Positions 53,264 to 62,193 of a DNA stretch of 64,000 nt are shown here, in pieces. A model generated the notes under the pieces. It was not told the DNA's origin and ran no database searches. It saw only the letters and a program-made list of their open reading frames with translations. The stretch's first letter is position 1, and each line of letters begins with the position of its first letter. The translations under genes and the position numbers were made by a program. The DNA comes from Nocardiopsis sp. TSRI0078 (GTDB lineage: Bacteria; Actinomycetota; Actinomycetes; Streptosporangiales; Streptosporangiaceae), in the NCBI RefSeq assembly GCF_001905145.1, contig NZ_LWLB01000003.1, positions 62,001 to 126,000 of the forward strand, read 5' to 3'.

Positions 53264-53284
53264 ACCGCCTCATCGGAAGCCGTG

Positions 53285-56254
53285 TCAGTCCTCGCGGCTC
53301 AGGACGACCTTCCTGTTGGACTCACTCCCGCCGCCGGAGTTCGACCTGAGGAGGCCTCCGTCGCCCTCCTCACCCTGGTCGCCCCCCGTCGTGGGACCGT
53401 CGGTCGGCTCGGTGGACTCGCAGTGCTCGGGCGCGTTCGGGCGCTGGCACTCCTGCGGGCCCCCAGGGCCCGGGCTCTCCTCGCACTCCGGCTCCCACCA
53501 TCCGCCACAGGGCTCGGGATCGGTCGGCTCGTCCGACGCGCACTCCTGGCCCTGCTGGTCGCCCGGGCGCTCGGGGTCGCAGTCGGTCGCGCTCTCCTGG
53601 TCGGAGGGCTCGTCCGAGGGCTCCTCGCTGACCTCGTCGCTGGGCTCGGCGCTCGGGCTCGGCGTGGGCACGAAGCTCTGCTCCGTACCGACGTACTTCG
53701 GCGGCGGGAACTGCCCCGGCTGGACGCCCTCCATGGCGGTCATCATGAACTCGCGCCACACCTTGGCCGAGGTGGTGCCACCGAAGATCTGGTCCGCGGT
53801 CTGGCCGTCGAACTGCAGGGGGTCGTTGGCGTCCTTGCGGCTCAGGCCGACCGCCGCGACCAACTGCGGCGTGTAGCCCACGAACCACGCGGAGACCGCG
53901 TCCGTGGAGGTACCGGTCTTGCCCGCGACGGGGTGGCCGGGCAGCGCGGCTTCGGTGCCGCCCCCGTTCTCGACCACCTGGGTCATGGCGTAGGTCACGT
54001 CGGCGGCCACGTCCTCGGAGAGCACCTGTTCGCCGCTCTCGAGCTTGTCGGCGTCGTCGGGCGGGATGACCTCGCCGTCGGCCGTCCGCAGCTCGGTGAC
54101 CATGTGCGCCGGACGGTGCTTCCCCCCGGCGGCGAAGGTCGAGTAGCCGGTGGCCTGGTCCAGCGTGCTCACCTGGTGGGTGCCCAGTGCGACCAGGGGT
54201 CCCTGGGTGGACGTGGTGGTCTGCTCCTCGTCCACCCCCGCCCTGACCGCGAGGGCGTCCACGTTCGCCGCGCCCAGCTCCGACGCCAGCTTGACGAAGG
54301 GGGTGTTGATCGAGTCCGCGGTGGACCTGACCAGGTCGACGTCCCCGTAGCTTCTGCCGCCGGCGTTCTTGACCTCGTCCGCCAGGCCGGGGAACTCCTG
54401 GGGGGAGTCGCCGTCGAACGTGCTCCTGAGGCTGATGTCGTTCTCGAGCGCCGTGGCGAGCACGTACGGCTTGTAGGACGAGCCCGCCTGCGTCCGGTGG
54501 ACCAGCGAGTTGTTGACGTCCTCGACCACGCTGTCGCCTCCGTGGAAGGCGATGATCTCCCCCGTGGCGGGGTCGATGGCGGTCAGGCCCATCATCGTGT
54601 CCTCGGGCGTGTCCGGCAGGACGCCGAAGGAGTTGCGCGCGGCGTCCATGAGCTCGGGGTCCAGCGAGGTGTGCACGACGAGGCCCTTGGTGGCGATGTC
54701 AGCGTCGGTGATGCCCGATCCGGCGTAGCGCTCCTTGATCTCGTCGATGACCGCCTGGCGCACGTAGCCGAACTTGGGGTCGGGCTCCTGCTCCTCCCCC
54801 TCCGCCCCGGCGCCGTACGGGACGAGCTCGGGGATCTCCAGGGCCTCGGCCTTCTCCCGGGGCAGGCCGAGGCCGGGGTCCTCCTCGTGCATGAGCGCGA
54901 GCTGCTCCTGCATGTAGGGCCAGCGCTCGTCCTTCAGGTACTTCTCGGTCCACTCGCCCATCTCGCCCTCGAAGTTGCTGGGCATCTGGATGATGAGGCC
55001 GAGGAAGGCGCCCTCCGCGTCGTTCAGCTCGCCCACGCTCTTGTCGAAGTAGGCCCGGGAGGCCATCTCGATACCCGAGGCGCCGCGGCCGAAGTAGATG
55101 GTGTTGAGGTAGGTCTCCAGGATCTTCTCGTGGCTCATCTGCTGGTTGAGCTTGATGGCGATGAAGATCTCGCGGACCTTGCGGATGTACCTGTTACTCG
55201 ATTCCAGGTCGCTGTAGTAGTTGCGGGCCATCTGCTGGGTGATGGTGGAGCCGCCGCCGGCCTCGCCGCCCGAGACGACGGCGCGCGCGATACCGCTGAC
55301 GCTGATGCCGGGGTCGGTGAAGAAGGTGCGCTGCTCGGCGGCGAGCACCCCGTTGATGACCGACGGCGGGATGTCGTCGTACTTGACCTCGATGCGCTGG
55401 ACGTCGCCCGTGGTGACCGCGACCTCGGGCTGTTCGTCGCCCTCCGCCGCCCACATGATCTGGGTGGCGGACATCTGGGTCTCCGCCTTCTCGTCCAGGT
55501 CCCTGACGTCGGGCGCCTGGGCGTACATGATCGCGAAGGCGGCCACGCCGCCGATGACCATCAGGCCGAAGGTGACCAGGGCGGGCTTCCACGCCTTGGA
55601 CAGGAAGCGCTTGATCCAGGGGCGGTCGTCCGGCTCCTCGTCGCCGCGTCCGCGGCGGCGGCCACCGCCGCCCCTGCCTCCCGCGCCGCCCGCGGCGCGG
55701 GTGCCGCGTCCCGGGGCGCGGCGGCCCTCGGAGCGTGCGGCGTTCTCCCGGTCCCGGCCGCGGTCGCGGGGGTCGCGCGGCCCGCCGCCCGCCGCCCTGC
55801 GGCGGCCGCGGGGGTCCTCGGCCGGGCGTCGGCGCTGTCCCTCCGGGCGGCGCGCGCGCTCGCCCTCGGGACGGCGGCGGGGGCGCTCACCGTCCTGGGG
55901 GCGGCGGGGGCGCTCGCCCTCGGGACGGCGGCGGGGGTAGTCCTCACCCTGGGGCCGCCTGGGGCGCTCGCCCTCGGGGCGGCGGCGCGGAGGCTCGCCG
56001 TCGGGACGGCGACGTGCGCCGCGGCCCTCGGAACGCATCTCCTGCTCGGGGGGGCGGCTGCGCCTCGGGCGCTCGGGTCCCGCTCCGTCTCCCCAGAACC
56101 CGCCCTCGGCATCCGCGCGGCGGCGTCCACCGGCACGTTCGTCCCGGGCAGGGCCGCCGGCCCTGCGCCGTCCGCCGTTGCCGCGTGGACCGTCGACCGG
56201 GCCCTCGGCCCGGCGACGGTCGCCCTCGGCGTTCCGTCGTCGTTCGGTACTCAC
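53285..56254 (-). CDS. Class A penicillin-binding protein (bifunctional transglycosylase/transpeptidase)
   Basis: A 989-aa cell-wall synthase starting at GTG 56254 (GAGGA upstream). Residues ~1-215 are an unusually long Arg/Pro/Gly-rich cytoplasmic tail with RRRPEGERPRRPQ-type repeats. One membrane helix follows (about 225-244, LVTFGLMVIGGVAAFAIMYA). The GT51 domain has AAEQRTFFTDPG, GGSTITQQMARNYY and KILETYLNTIYFG. The transpeptidase has SSYK (about 590), an SxN-type motif in SADSIN/STADSIN and KTGTS (about 777). A ~140-residue acidic Pro/Glu/Gly tail ends it. Often called ponA in actinomycetes. Confidence 0.93.
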   Translation of the reverse strand: MSTERRRNAEGDRRRAEGPVDGPRGNGGRRRAGGPARDERAGGRRRADAEGGFWGDGAGPERPRRSRPPEQEMRSEGRGARRRPDGEPPRRRPEGERPRRPQGEDYPRRRPEGERPRRPQDGERPRRRPEGERARRPEGQRRRPAEDPRGRRRAAGGGPRDPRDRGRDRENAARSEGRRAPGRGTRAAGGAGGRGGGGRRRGRGDEEPDDRPWIKRFLSKAWKPALVTFGLMVIGGVAAFAIMYAQAPDVRDLDEKAETQMSATQIMWAAEGDEQPEVAVTTGDVQRIEVKYDDIPPSVINGVLAAEQRTFFTDPGISVSGIARAVVSGGEAGGGSTITQQMARNYYSDLESSNRYIRKVREIFIAIKLNQQMSHEKILETYLNTIYFGRGASGIEMASRAYFDKSVGELNDAEGAFLGLIIQMPSNFEGEMGEWTEKYLKDERWPYMQEQLALMHEEDPGLGLPREKAEALEIPELVPYGAGAEGEEQEPDPKFGYVRQAVIDEIKERYAGSGITDADIATKGLVVHTSLDPELMDAARNSFGVLPDTPEDTMMGLTAIDPATGEIIAFHGGDSVVEDVNNSLVHRTQAGSSYKPYVLATALENDISLRSTFDGDSPQEFPGLADEVKNAGGRSYGDVDLVRSTADSINTPFVKLASELGAANVDALAVRAGVDEEQTTTSTQGPLVALGTHQVSTLDQATGYSTFAAGGKHRPAHMVTELRTADGEVIPPDDADKLESGEQVLSEDVAADVTYAMTQVVENGGGTEAALPGHPVAGKTGTSTDAVSAWFVGYTPQLVAAVGLSRKDANDPLQFDGQTADQIFGGTTSAKVWREFMMTAMEGVQPGQFPPPKYVGTEQSFVPTPSPSAEPSDEVSEEPSDEPSDQESATDCDPERPGDQQGQECASDEPTDPEPCGGWWEPECEESPGPGGPQECQRPNAPEHCESTEPTDGPTTGGDQGEEGDGGLLRSNSGGGSESNRKVVLSRED

Positions 56255-57320
56255 GTGGTCCTCGATTGCCTCTCACGGCCGGTCGGCCTGACGATTCCTT
56301 GGTGGAAACGGGGGGACGGTCCCCCTGGGGGATCGGTGGTCCGCGACCTGTTCCTCGCGGTGACCGGCGTGGAGCGGCCCTGGGTGGCCGCGTCCACCGT
56401 TCTGCCTGTCGTTCAAGGCTTGATAAAAGGACGCCCAGGGGAGGGCGGGGGTTTTCAACAGGTCGCGAAGACGTTAGCCGCTTCTTCCTCCTGTCACTGG
56501 CCTGCGGAAGCACAGCCCTCGTCGCTGCTCCGCACCGACGGAACACCGCCGCGGCAGGGACCGGGTCCGGGGGCTCTACCGGCTACGCACGCAAATCACA
56601 GGTCACGTTAGAGCGATCGAACGGTATAGCACAACCCACGCGCGAGGTTATCGCGCGTCATGGGACACCTGGTCCCGACTGACCGGGAATCGCCCGTAGC
56701 GCCAGTTCAGCACGGAGGAACCGAACGGTGGTAGGCAGTTCCGGACGCACCCGCCCGTCGAACACCGCCCGCATCGGGGCAGGTGGGGCGGATGTGTGAG
56801 ATTTTTCCTGCCGTACCCCCGGGGTTCACGCCCGCGACCGGCGGGGAGGGCGGGTCCGGCGCTTCCGCGCCGGCGGCCTGACATGCGGAGCCGCAAGCGG
56901 TCGGAGATAGAGTCAGAGCTGAACAAAACAGCCAGACATGCACGTTCCCCCCTTGCGTTCCCCGGGCAGGTGGAGGGGACCGCCTTCGAAGGCGTCCGTT
57001 GAGGACGGTGAGGGGCGACGGAGGGCAGGGCCGCGCCGAAAGCGTCCGTCGAGGACGGCGGAGGGCGACGGTAGGAAGGAAACCGCGCCGAAGGCGTCCG
57101 TCGAGGACGGCGGAGGGCGACGGTAGGAAGGAAACCGCGCCGAAGGCGTCCGTCGAGGACGGCGGAGGGCGACGGGTGGGAACAGAAACGCCGTGTGCGC
57201 TGCTGACCACATACGGGAAGCGAACGCGGGACGACGAGAACCCCCGTACCGCCGTCGGCGCGGGACCGGTCGTCGCGCGCCGCGGGATCCATGTTCGCGA
57301 AGAAGAAGGAGCAAGGACCA
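56255..57320. other. 1.07-kb non-coding region between the PBP gene and ino1
   Basis: No frame here has convincing coding character. Besides the tandem repeats (56986-57178), a hairpin CCGGCGC-TTCC-GCGCCGG lies at 56856-56873 (arms at 56856-56862 and 56867-56873). Lower-G+C stretches (about 56450-56660 and 56895-56950) probably hold promoters for the divergent genes. An unrecognised small RNA cannot be excluded. Confidence 0.5.
56986..57178. repeat. Four tandem ~52-bp repeats upstream of ino1
   Basis: Units centred on GGCGTCCGTCGAGGACGGCG start at about 56991, 57041, 57093 and 57145 (periods 50, 52, 52). Units 3 and 4 are essentially identical; unit 1 is the most diverged. Each can fold a small hairpin (CCGTC-GAG-GACGG). 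The period is not a multiple of three, and the array ends ~140 nt before ino1. Confidence 0.9.
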
Positions 57321-58391
57321 ATGGGTTCGGTACGTGTAGCCGTCGTGGGCGTCGGCAACTGTGCGGCGTCGCTCGTCCAGGGCGTGCACTACTACAAGGA
57401 CGCCAACCCCGAGTCCCGGGTACCCGGCCTCATGCATGTGCAGTTCGGCCCGTATCACGTGAGCGACATCGAGTTCGTCGCCGCCTTCGACGTGGACGCC
57501 AAGAAGGTCGGCCACGACCTGGCCGACGCCATCAAGGCCAGCGAGAACAACACCATCAAGATCTGCGACGTGCCGCCGACCGGCGTCACGGTCATGCGCG
57601 GTCCGACCTACGACGGGCTGGGCAAGTACTACCGCGAGATCATCCAGGAGTCCCCCGAGGACGCGGTGGACGTGGTCGCCGCCCTCAAGGCCAGCGAGGC
57701 CGACGTCCTCGTCTCCTACCTCCCGGTGGGCTCCGAGGAGGCCGACAAGTTCTACGCCCAGTGCGCGATCGACGCGGGTGTGGCCTTCGTCAACGCCCTT
57801 CCGGTGTTCATCGCCTCCGACCCCGAGTGGGCCGACAAGTTCGCCCGTGCCGGCGTGCCGATCGTCGGCGACGACATCAAGTCGCAGATCGGCGCGACCA
57901 TCACCCACCGGGTGCTGTCCAAGCTGTTCGAGGACCGCGGTGTGATCGTGGACCGCACGTACCAGCTCAACTTCGGCGGCAACATGGACTTCAAGAACAT
58001 GTTGGAGCGCGAGCGCCTGGAGTCCAAGAAGATCTCCAAGACGCAGTCGGTCACCTCCCAGATCCCGCACGAGCTGAAGGCGGGCTCGGTGCACATCGGC
58101 CCGTCGGACCACGTGCCGTGGCTGGACGACCGCAAGTGGGCCTACATCCGGCTGGAGGGCCGCGCGTTCGGCGACGTGCCGCTGAACCTGGAGTACAAGC
58201 TGGAGGTGTGGGACTCCCCCAACTCCGCGGGCATCATCATCGACGCGGTCCGCGCGGCGAAGATCGCCAAGGACCGCGGGATCGGCGGTCCGATCCTGGA
58301 GCCCTCCTCCTACTTCATGAAGTCCCCGCCCGTGCAGTACAGCGACTCCGAGGCGCACGCCAAGGTCGAGAGCTTCATCGCGGGCGAGTAG
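57321..58391 (+). CDS. ino1: Inositol-3-phosphate synthase (actinobacterial type)
   Basis: A 356-aa NAD-dependent synthase converting glucose-6-phosphate to myo-inositol-phosphate, needed for phosphatidylinositol lipids and mycothiol. N-terminal [21 protein letters not shown] binds NAD. Family segments: [51 protein letters not shown] and [31 protein letters not shown] (catalytic Lys region). ATG 57321 follows GGAGCAAGG. An in-frame ATG 30 nt upstream ([10 protein letters not shown]) is the alternative. The upstream repeats may affect its mRNA. Confidence 0.94.
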   Translation: MGSVRVAVVGVGNCAASLVQGVHYYKDANPESRVPGLMHVQFGPYHVSDIEFVAAFDVDAKKVGHDLADAIKASENNTIKICDVPPTGVTVMRGPTYDGLGKYYREIIQESPEDAVDVVAALKASEADVLVSYLPVGSEEADKFYAQCAIDAGVAFVNALPVFIASDPEWADKFARAGVPIVGDDIKSQIGATITHRVLSKLFEDRGVIVDRTYQLNFGGNMDFKNMLERERLESKKISKTQSVTSQIPHELKAGSVHIGPSDHVPWLDDRKWAYIRLEGRAFGDVPLNLEYKLEVWDSPNSAGIIIDAVRAAKIAKDRGIGGPILEPSSYFMKSPPVQYSDSEAHAKVESFIAGE

Positions 58392-58482
58392 CGCGCCCGA
58401 GGGGTGCGGCGGTCCCGGTCGGGGGTCGTGGACCGCCGCTGTCCGAGGCCGTCGCGGCGCGGGCACGTCCTACCCTGGTGAC

Positions 58483-59784
58483 GTGTCCTTCTTCGGCGAT
58501 CTGCGCGCGGTCCTCCAGGGGGCCCGGTTCCGCCGGCTGTTCGGTACCCGGCTGGCCTCGCAGTTCTCCGACGGGGTCTACCAGGCCGGGCTGGCCGGTT
58601 TCGTCTTCTTCAACCCCGAGCAGCACACCAGCGCCGGGGCCGTCGCGGCGGCCTTCGCGGTGCTGCTCCTGCCGTTCTCGGTGGTGGCGCCGTTCGCCGG
58701 GGTCCTGATCGACCGGTGGCCCCGCCGCCAGGTCCTGCTGCTGTCCTCCCTGTCCAAGGCCCTGCTCGCGGCGGTGAGCGCGCTCCTGGTGTCGGACGGG
58801 GAGGGCCCGGCCTTCTTCGTCGCCGCGCTCCTGGTGCTGAGCGTCAACCGCTTCTTCCTGTCCGGGCTGTCCGCCGGGCTGCCGTACGTGGTGCCCCGGG
58901 AGAGGCTGATGATGGCCAACGCGGTGACGCCGACCAGCGGCACCGCGGCGAGCTTCCTCGGCGCCGGGACCGGCGCCGCGATCGGCCTGTGGGGCGGCGA
59001 CGACGCCCTGGGGACCGGGGTCATCCTGTTCGTCGCCGCGCTCGGCTTCACCGGTGCCGCGCTGGTCTCCCTGGCGCTGGGGTACCGGGAGCTGGGACCG
59101 CACCTGGAACGGGAGCCCGAGGAGGTCCGCGCGGCCGTCGGCGACGTGGTGCGGGGCATGGTGTCGGGGGTACGGCACATCTGGGCGCGACCCGCTCCCC
59201 GCGACGCGCTGGCCACGATCGGCGGCCACCGGGTGCTGTTCGGGATCTCCACGCTGGTGACGCTGCTGCTGTACAACAACACGTTCACCGAGGGCGGCGT
59301 GGCCGGACTGGCCGGTTTCTCGGTGGCGATGGGCATGTCCGGGGCGGGGTTCCTCCTCGGCGCGGTGGCCACTCCGTGGGCGACCGCCCGGATGGCGCCG
59401 GGGACGTGGATCGCCCTGCAGCTGGCGGCGGCGTCCGCGGTCCTGCTGGTGTTCGGGCTGCCCTTCGACCCCGCGCTGTTCCCGGTGGCGGCGTTCGCAC
59501 TGGGTTTCGTCTCCCAGGGAGTGAAGGTCACGGTCGACACGTTGGTTCAGCGACATGTCGACGACGCGTTCCGGGGACGGGTGTTCTCGGTGTACGACGT
59601 GCTGTTCAACGCCACGTTCGTGCTGGGCGCGGCGCTGTCGACCGTGCTGGTACCGCCCTCGGGTACCGGCTCCGCCGTGGTCGCCGCGATGGCCGCCGCC
59701 TACCTGGCGATGGGCGTCGCATGGGTCGTCCGGGGGCGCCGCGCCCCCGAGCCCGAGCCCGAGGCGGAGCGGGAGGCGGCGTAG
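58483..59784 (+). CDS. MFS transporter
   Basis: A 433-aa carrier with about 12 membrane helices. The N-terminus RAVLQGARFRRLFGTRLASQFSDGVYQAGLAGFVFF and the loop-2/3 motif GVLIDRWPRRQVLLLSS identify the family. A cytoplasmic loop (ELGPHLEREPEEVRAAVGDV) divides the lobes. The C-terminus is EPEPEAEREAA. Substrate unknown; an exporter role is likely from the motif A form. GTG 58483 lacks a ribosome site, but TACCCT ends 7 nt upstream, which fits a leaderless mRNA. Confidence 0.9.
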   Translation: MSFFGDLRAVLQGARFRRLFGTRLASQFSDGVYQAGLAGFVFFNPEQHTSAGAVAAAFAVLLLPFSVVAPFAGVLIDRWPRRQVLLLSSLSKALLAAVSALLVSDGEGPAFFVAALLVLSVNRFFLSGLSAGLPYVVPRERLMMANAVTPTSGTAASFLGAGTGAAIGLWGGDDALGTGVILFVAALGFTGAALVSLALGYRELGPHLEREPEEVRAAVGDVVRGMVSGVRHIWARPAPRDALATIGGHRVLFGISTLVTLLLYNNTFTEGGVAGLAGFSVAMGMSGAGFLLGAVATPWATARMAPGTWIALQLAAASAVLLVFGLPFDPALFPVAAFALGFVSQGVKVTVDTLVQRHVDDAFRGRVFSVYDVLFNATFVLGAALSTVLVPPSGTGSAVVAAMAAAYLAMGVAWVVRGRRAPEPEPEAEREAA

Positions 59785-59815
59785 CGACAGGTCGACAGGT
59801 CGACGAGACGACAGG

Positions 59816-60328
59816 TCACTCCGTCGACTCGCGGTAGACCTCCATACCGCGCGACCGGTAGTTGGCGAGGGCGTGCTCACCGTCCAGGGTGCAGGTGTGC
59901 ACCCACACCCGCCGGATGGGTTCGCGGTCCGGGTGGCGCTGCGCCAGGTCCCAGGCGCGCCGCAGGGCCAGGGTGAGCATGTGGCCGCCCAGGCCTTGGC
60001 CCATGAAGTCCGGCAGGAGCCCGAAGTAGGCCACCTCCACCTCGCCGTCGGCCTGGCCGTCGAGCTCGGCGTAGCCCGCCGGGGTGCCGCGCTGGTACAG
60101 GACCCAGGTCTCGCGCCCGGGGTGCGCCACCCACTCACGCCACTGGTCGAGGCTCCAGGGCAGGCGGTCGGTCCACTCCCACCCGTCACCGACCTCGCGG
60201 TACAGGAACCGGCTGAACCGGGGGCTGGGGATCTCGACGCGGACGAACCGTACGTCCCCGGCGGGCTCGCGCGCGGGCCGCAGGCCGGCGGGATCGGTGG
60301 ACTCCAGGTACCAGGTGGTGACGGGCAT
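59816..60328 (-). CDS. GNAT-family N-acetyltransferase
   Basis: A 170-aa acetyltransferase. The C-terminal half has the fold signature GYAELDGQADGEVEVAYFGLLPDFMGQGLGGHMLTLALRRAWDLAQ (acetyl-CoA loop Q-G-L-G-G, about 112-116). VWVHTCTLDGEHALANYRSRGMEVYRE closes the domain. The substrate is unknown. ATG 60328 is preceded by GGGGG; ATGs at 60340 and 60337 are alternatives. It converges on the MFS gene with only 31 nt between. Confidence 0.87.
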   Translation of the reverse strand: MPVTTWYLESTDPAGLRPAREPAGDVRFVRVEIPSPRFSRFLYREVGDGWEWTDRLPWSLDQWREWVAHPGRETWVLYQRGTPAGYAELDGQADGEVEVAYFGLLPDFMGQGLGGHMLTLALRRAWDLAQRHPDREPIRRVWVHTCTLDGEHALANYRSRGMEVYRESTE

Positions 60329-60377
60329 GGCCCCCATCATCCCAGTCCGTTCTCCCCGGCCACCGGGCGGCCGGCCC

Positions 60378-61877
60378 TCACAGGTGCTCGGCGGCCCAGG
60401 TGCGCAGCTCCTCGGTCGCGGCCTCCTTGCCCATCGGCCCGTTCTCCAGGCGCAGCTCCAGCAGGAAGCGGTACGCGCGGCCGACCACGGGCCCCGGTCC
60501 GACCCCCAGGATCTCCTGGATCTCGTTGCCGTCCAGGTCCGGGCGGACGCGGTTCAGCTCCTCCTGCTCGGCGAGCTTCTCGATGCGCCGCTCGATGTCG
60601 TCGTAGGAGCGCGACAGCGCCGCCGCCTTGCGCCGGTTGCGTGTGGTGCAGTCGGCCCGGGTGAGGATGTGCAGCCGCTCCAGCTGGGATCCGGCGTCGC
60701 GGGCGTAGCGGCGCACGGCGGAGTCGGTCCACTCCCCCTTGCCGTACCCGTGGAACCTCAGGTGCAGGCCGACCAGGGTGCTGACGTCGGACACCACGTC
60801 CTTGGAGAAGCGCAGGGCGGTGAGCCTCTTGCGGCTCATGGAGGCGCCCACCACCTCGTGGTGGTGGAAGGTCACCCGGCCGCCGGACTCGAAGGCGCGC
60901 GTCTTGGGCTTGCCGACATCGTGCAGCAGTGCGGCCAGGCGCAGCACCAGGTCGGGCTCGTGGCCCCGCTTCGCCTCCAGCTCGACGGCCTGGTCCAGGA
61001 CGGTGAGCGAGTGCTCGTACACGTCCTTGTGCCGGTGGTGCTCGTCGATCTCCAGCCGCAGCTTGGGGATCTCCGGGAGCACGTGCTCGGCGATGCCCAG
61101 GTCCACCATCAGCTCGACGCCGCGGCGCGCGTTCGGACTGAGCATCAGCTTGGTCAGCTCGTCGCGCACGCGCTCGGCGGAGACGATGGAGAGCCGGTCG
61201 GCCATGTCCCGGGCGGCCTCGGCGACCTCGGGGGCCAGGGTGAAGCCGAGCTGGGCGGCGAAGCGGACCGCGCGCATGATGCGCAGCGGGTCGTCGCTGA
61301 AGGAGTCCTCCGGCCTGCCGGGGGTGCGCAGCACCTTCGCCCGCAGGTCGGCCAGGCCGCCGAACGGGTCGACGAACTCCAGGCCCGGCAGGCGCACCGC
61401 CATGGCGTTGACGGTGAAGTCGCGCCGCAGCAGGTCGTCGTGGATGTCGGTGCCGTAGGCCACCTCGGGCTTGCGCGACTTGGGCGAGTAGGCCTCGGTG
61501 CGGTAGGTGGTGACCTCCAGCTGGAGGCCCTTCTTGCGCAGCCCCACGGTGCCGAAGTCGATGCCGACGGTCCACACGGCGTCGGCCCAGCCGTCCACGA
61601 GCTCCAGGATGCGCTGGGGCACCGCGTCGGTGGTCAGGTCGACGTCGTTGGACGGCCTGCCGAGGAGCGCGTCGCGCACCGGCCCGCCGACGAGGGCGAG
61701 CTGCTGGTCGTGCGCGGCGAAGCGTTCGCCGAGCTCCTCCGAGACGACCGGGAAGGAGTCGGCCAACGCCGTGATCGCCGCCCGCTGCGCACCGGTCGTC
61801 TCCCCCGGTCCCCGGGCCGCCTCGGCGCCCTGCGTCTGGGCGGTGTCGCTCTCATGCGAAAACTCTGTGTTCGGCAC
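60378..61877 (-). CDS. pcnA: CCA tRNA nucleotidyltransferase
   Basis: A 499-aa enzyme that adds CCA to tRNA 3' ends. This is required here, since both tRNA genes in the window lack encoded CCA. The nucleotidyltransferase head has LALVGGPVRDALLGRPSNDVDLTTDA (metal Asp pair, about 61-86) and DDLLRRDFTVNAMAV. RIMRAVRFAAQLGF follows. A C-terminal HD domain has LRLAALLHDVGKPKTR with HHHEVVG. It is divergent from the DUF6049 gene, an arrangement conserved in actinomycetes upstream of murJ. Confidence 0.94.
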   Translation of the reverse strand: MPNTEFSHESDTAQTQGAEAARGPGETTGAQRAAITALADSFPVVSEELGERFAAHDQQLALVGGPVRDALLGRPSNDVDLTTDAVPQRILELVDGWADAVWTVGIDFGTVGLRKKGLQLEVTTYRTEAYSPKSRKPEVAYGTDIHDDLLRRDFTVNAMAVRLPGLEFVDPFGGLADLRAKVLRTPGRPEDSFSDDPLRIMRAVRFAAQLGFTLAPEVAEAARDMADRLSIVSAERVRDELTKLMLSPNARRGVELMVDLGIAEHVLPEIPKLRLEIDEHHRHKDVYEHSLTVLDQAVELEAKRGHEPDLVLRLAALLHDVGKPKTRAFESGGRVTFHHHEVVGASMSRKRLTALRFSKDVVSDVSTLVGLHLRFHGYGKGEWTDSAVRRYARDAGSQLERLHILTRADCTTRNRRKAAALSRSYDDIERRIEKLAEQEELNRVRPDLDGNEIQEILGVGPGPVVGRAYRFLLELRLENGPMGKEAATEELRTWAAEHL

Positions 61878-62193
61878 ACCACGAGGGTAGGCGGCGCCCG
61901 AAGCAAACCGCGAATCGTCTCCCCCGGGCGGAACCGCGCCGTATACGGGCGCGGCCCTGGTGGATCCCGCCGTCCGGTGAGAGAGTGGGCTCCCGCCACG
62001 CGCCGCACGGCGGCCCGACCCGCGGTACGGGGAAGACGGTATCTTCGGGTGGAGTGGTAGGACGCCCCGGTTGCGCCGCGTCCACCCGGCCCGCGTACGC
62101 AGTGTGCGCCGTGCGGGAACTTTTCGTCCGTCTCCTCCACCGCAGCCCCGGTGGGACGGATCCCTGGACCCGAATCAGGAAACCGGTCAAGCG
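61878..62193. other. Divergent promoter region between pcnA and the DUF6049 gene
   Basis: 316 bp. No RNA gene or clear operator is visible. The DUF6049 frame is open upstream toward about 62100, so part may be coding if an earlier GTG is used. Confidence 0.4.

Noticed and set aside
53075..56611. A 1,178-codon plus-strand open frame opposite the PBP gene
   Set aside because: Its third-position pattern is wrong and it has no motifs. The minus-strand PBP has complete transglycosylase and transpeptidase signatures.
56986..57178. Possible CRISPR array
   Set aside because: The whole 52-bp unit is repeated, with no unique spacers between short repeats, only four units, and no cas genes.
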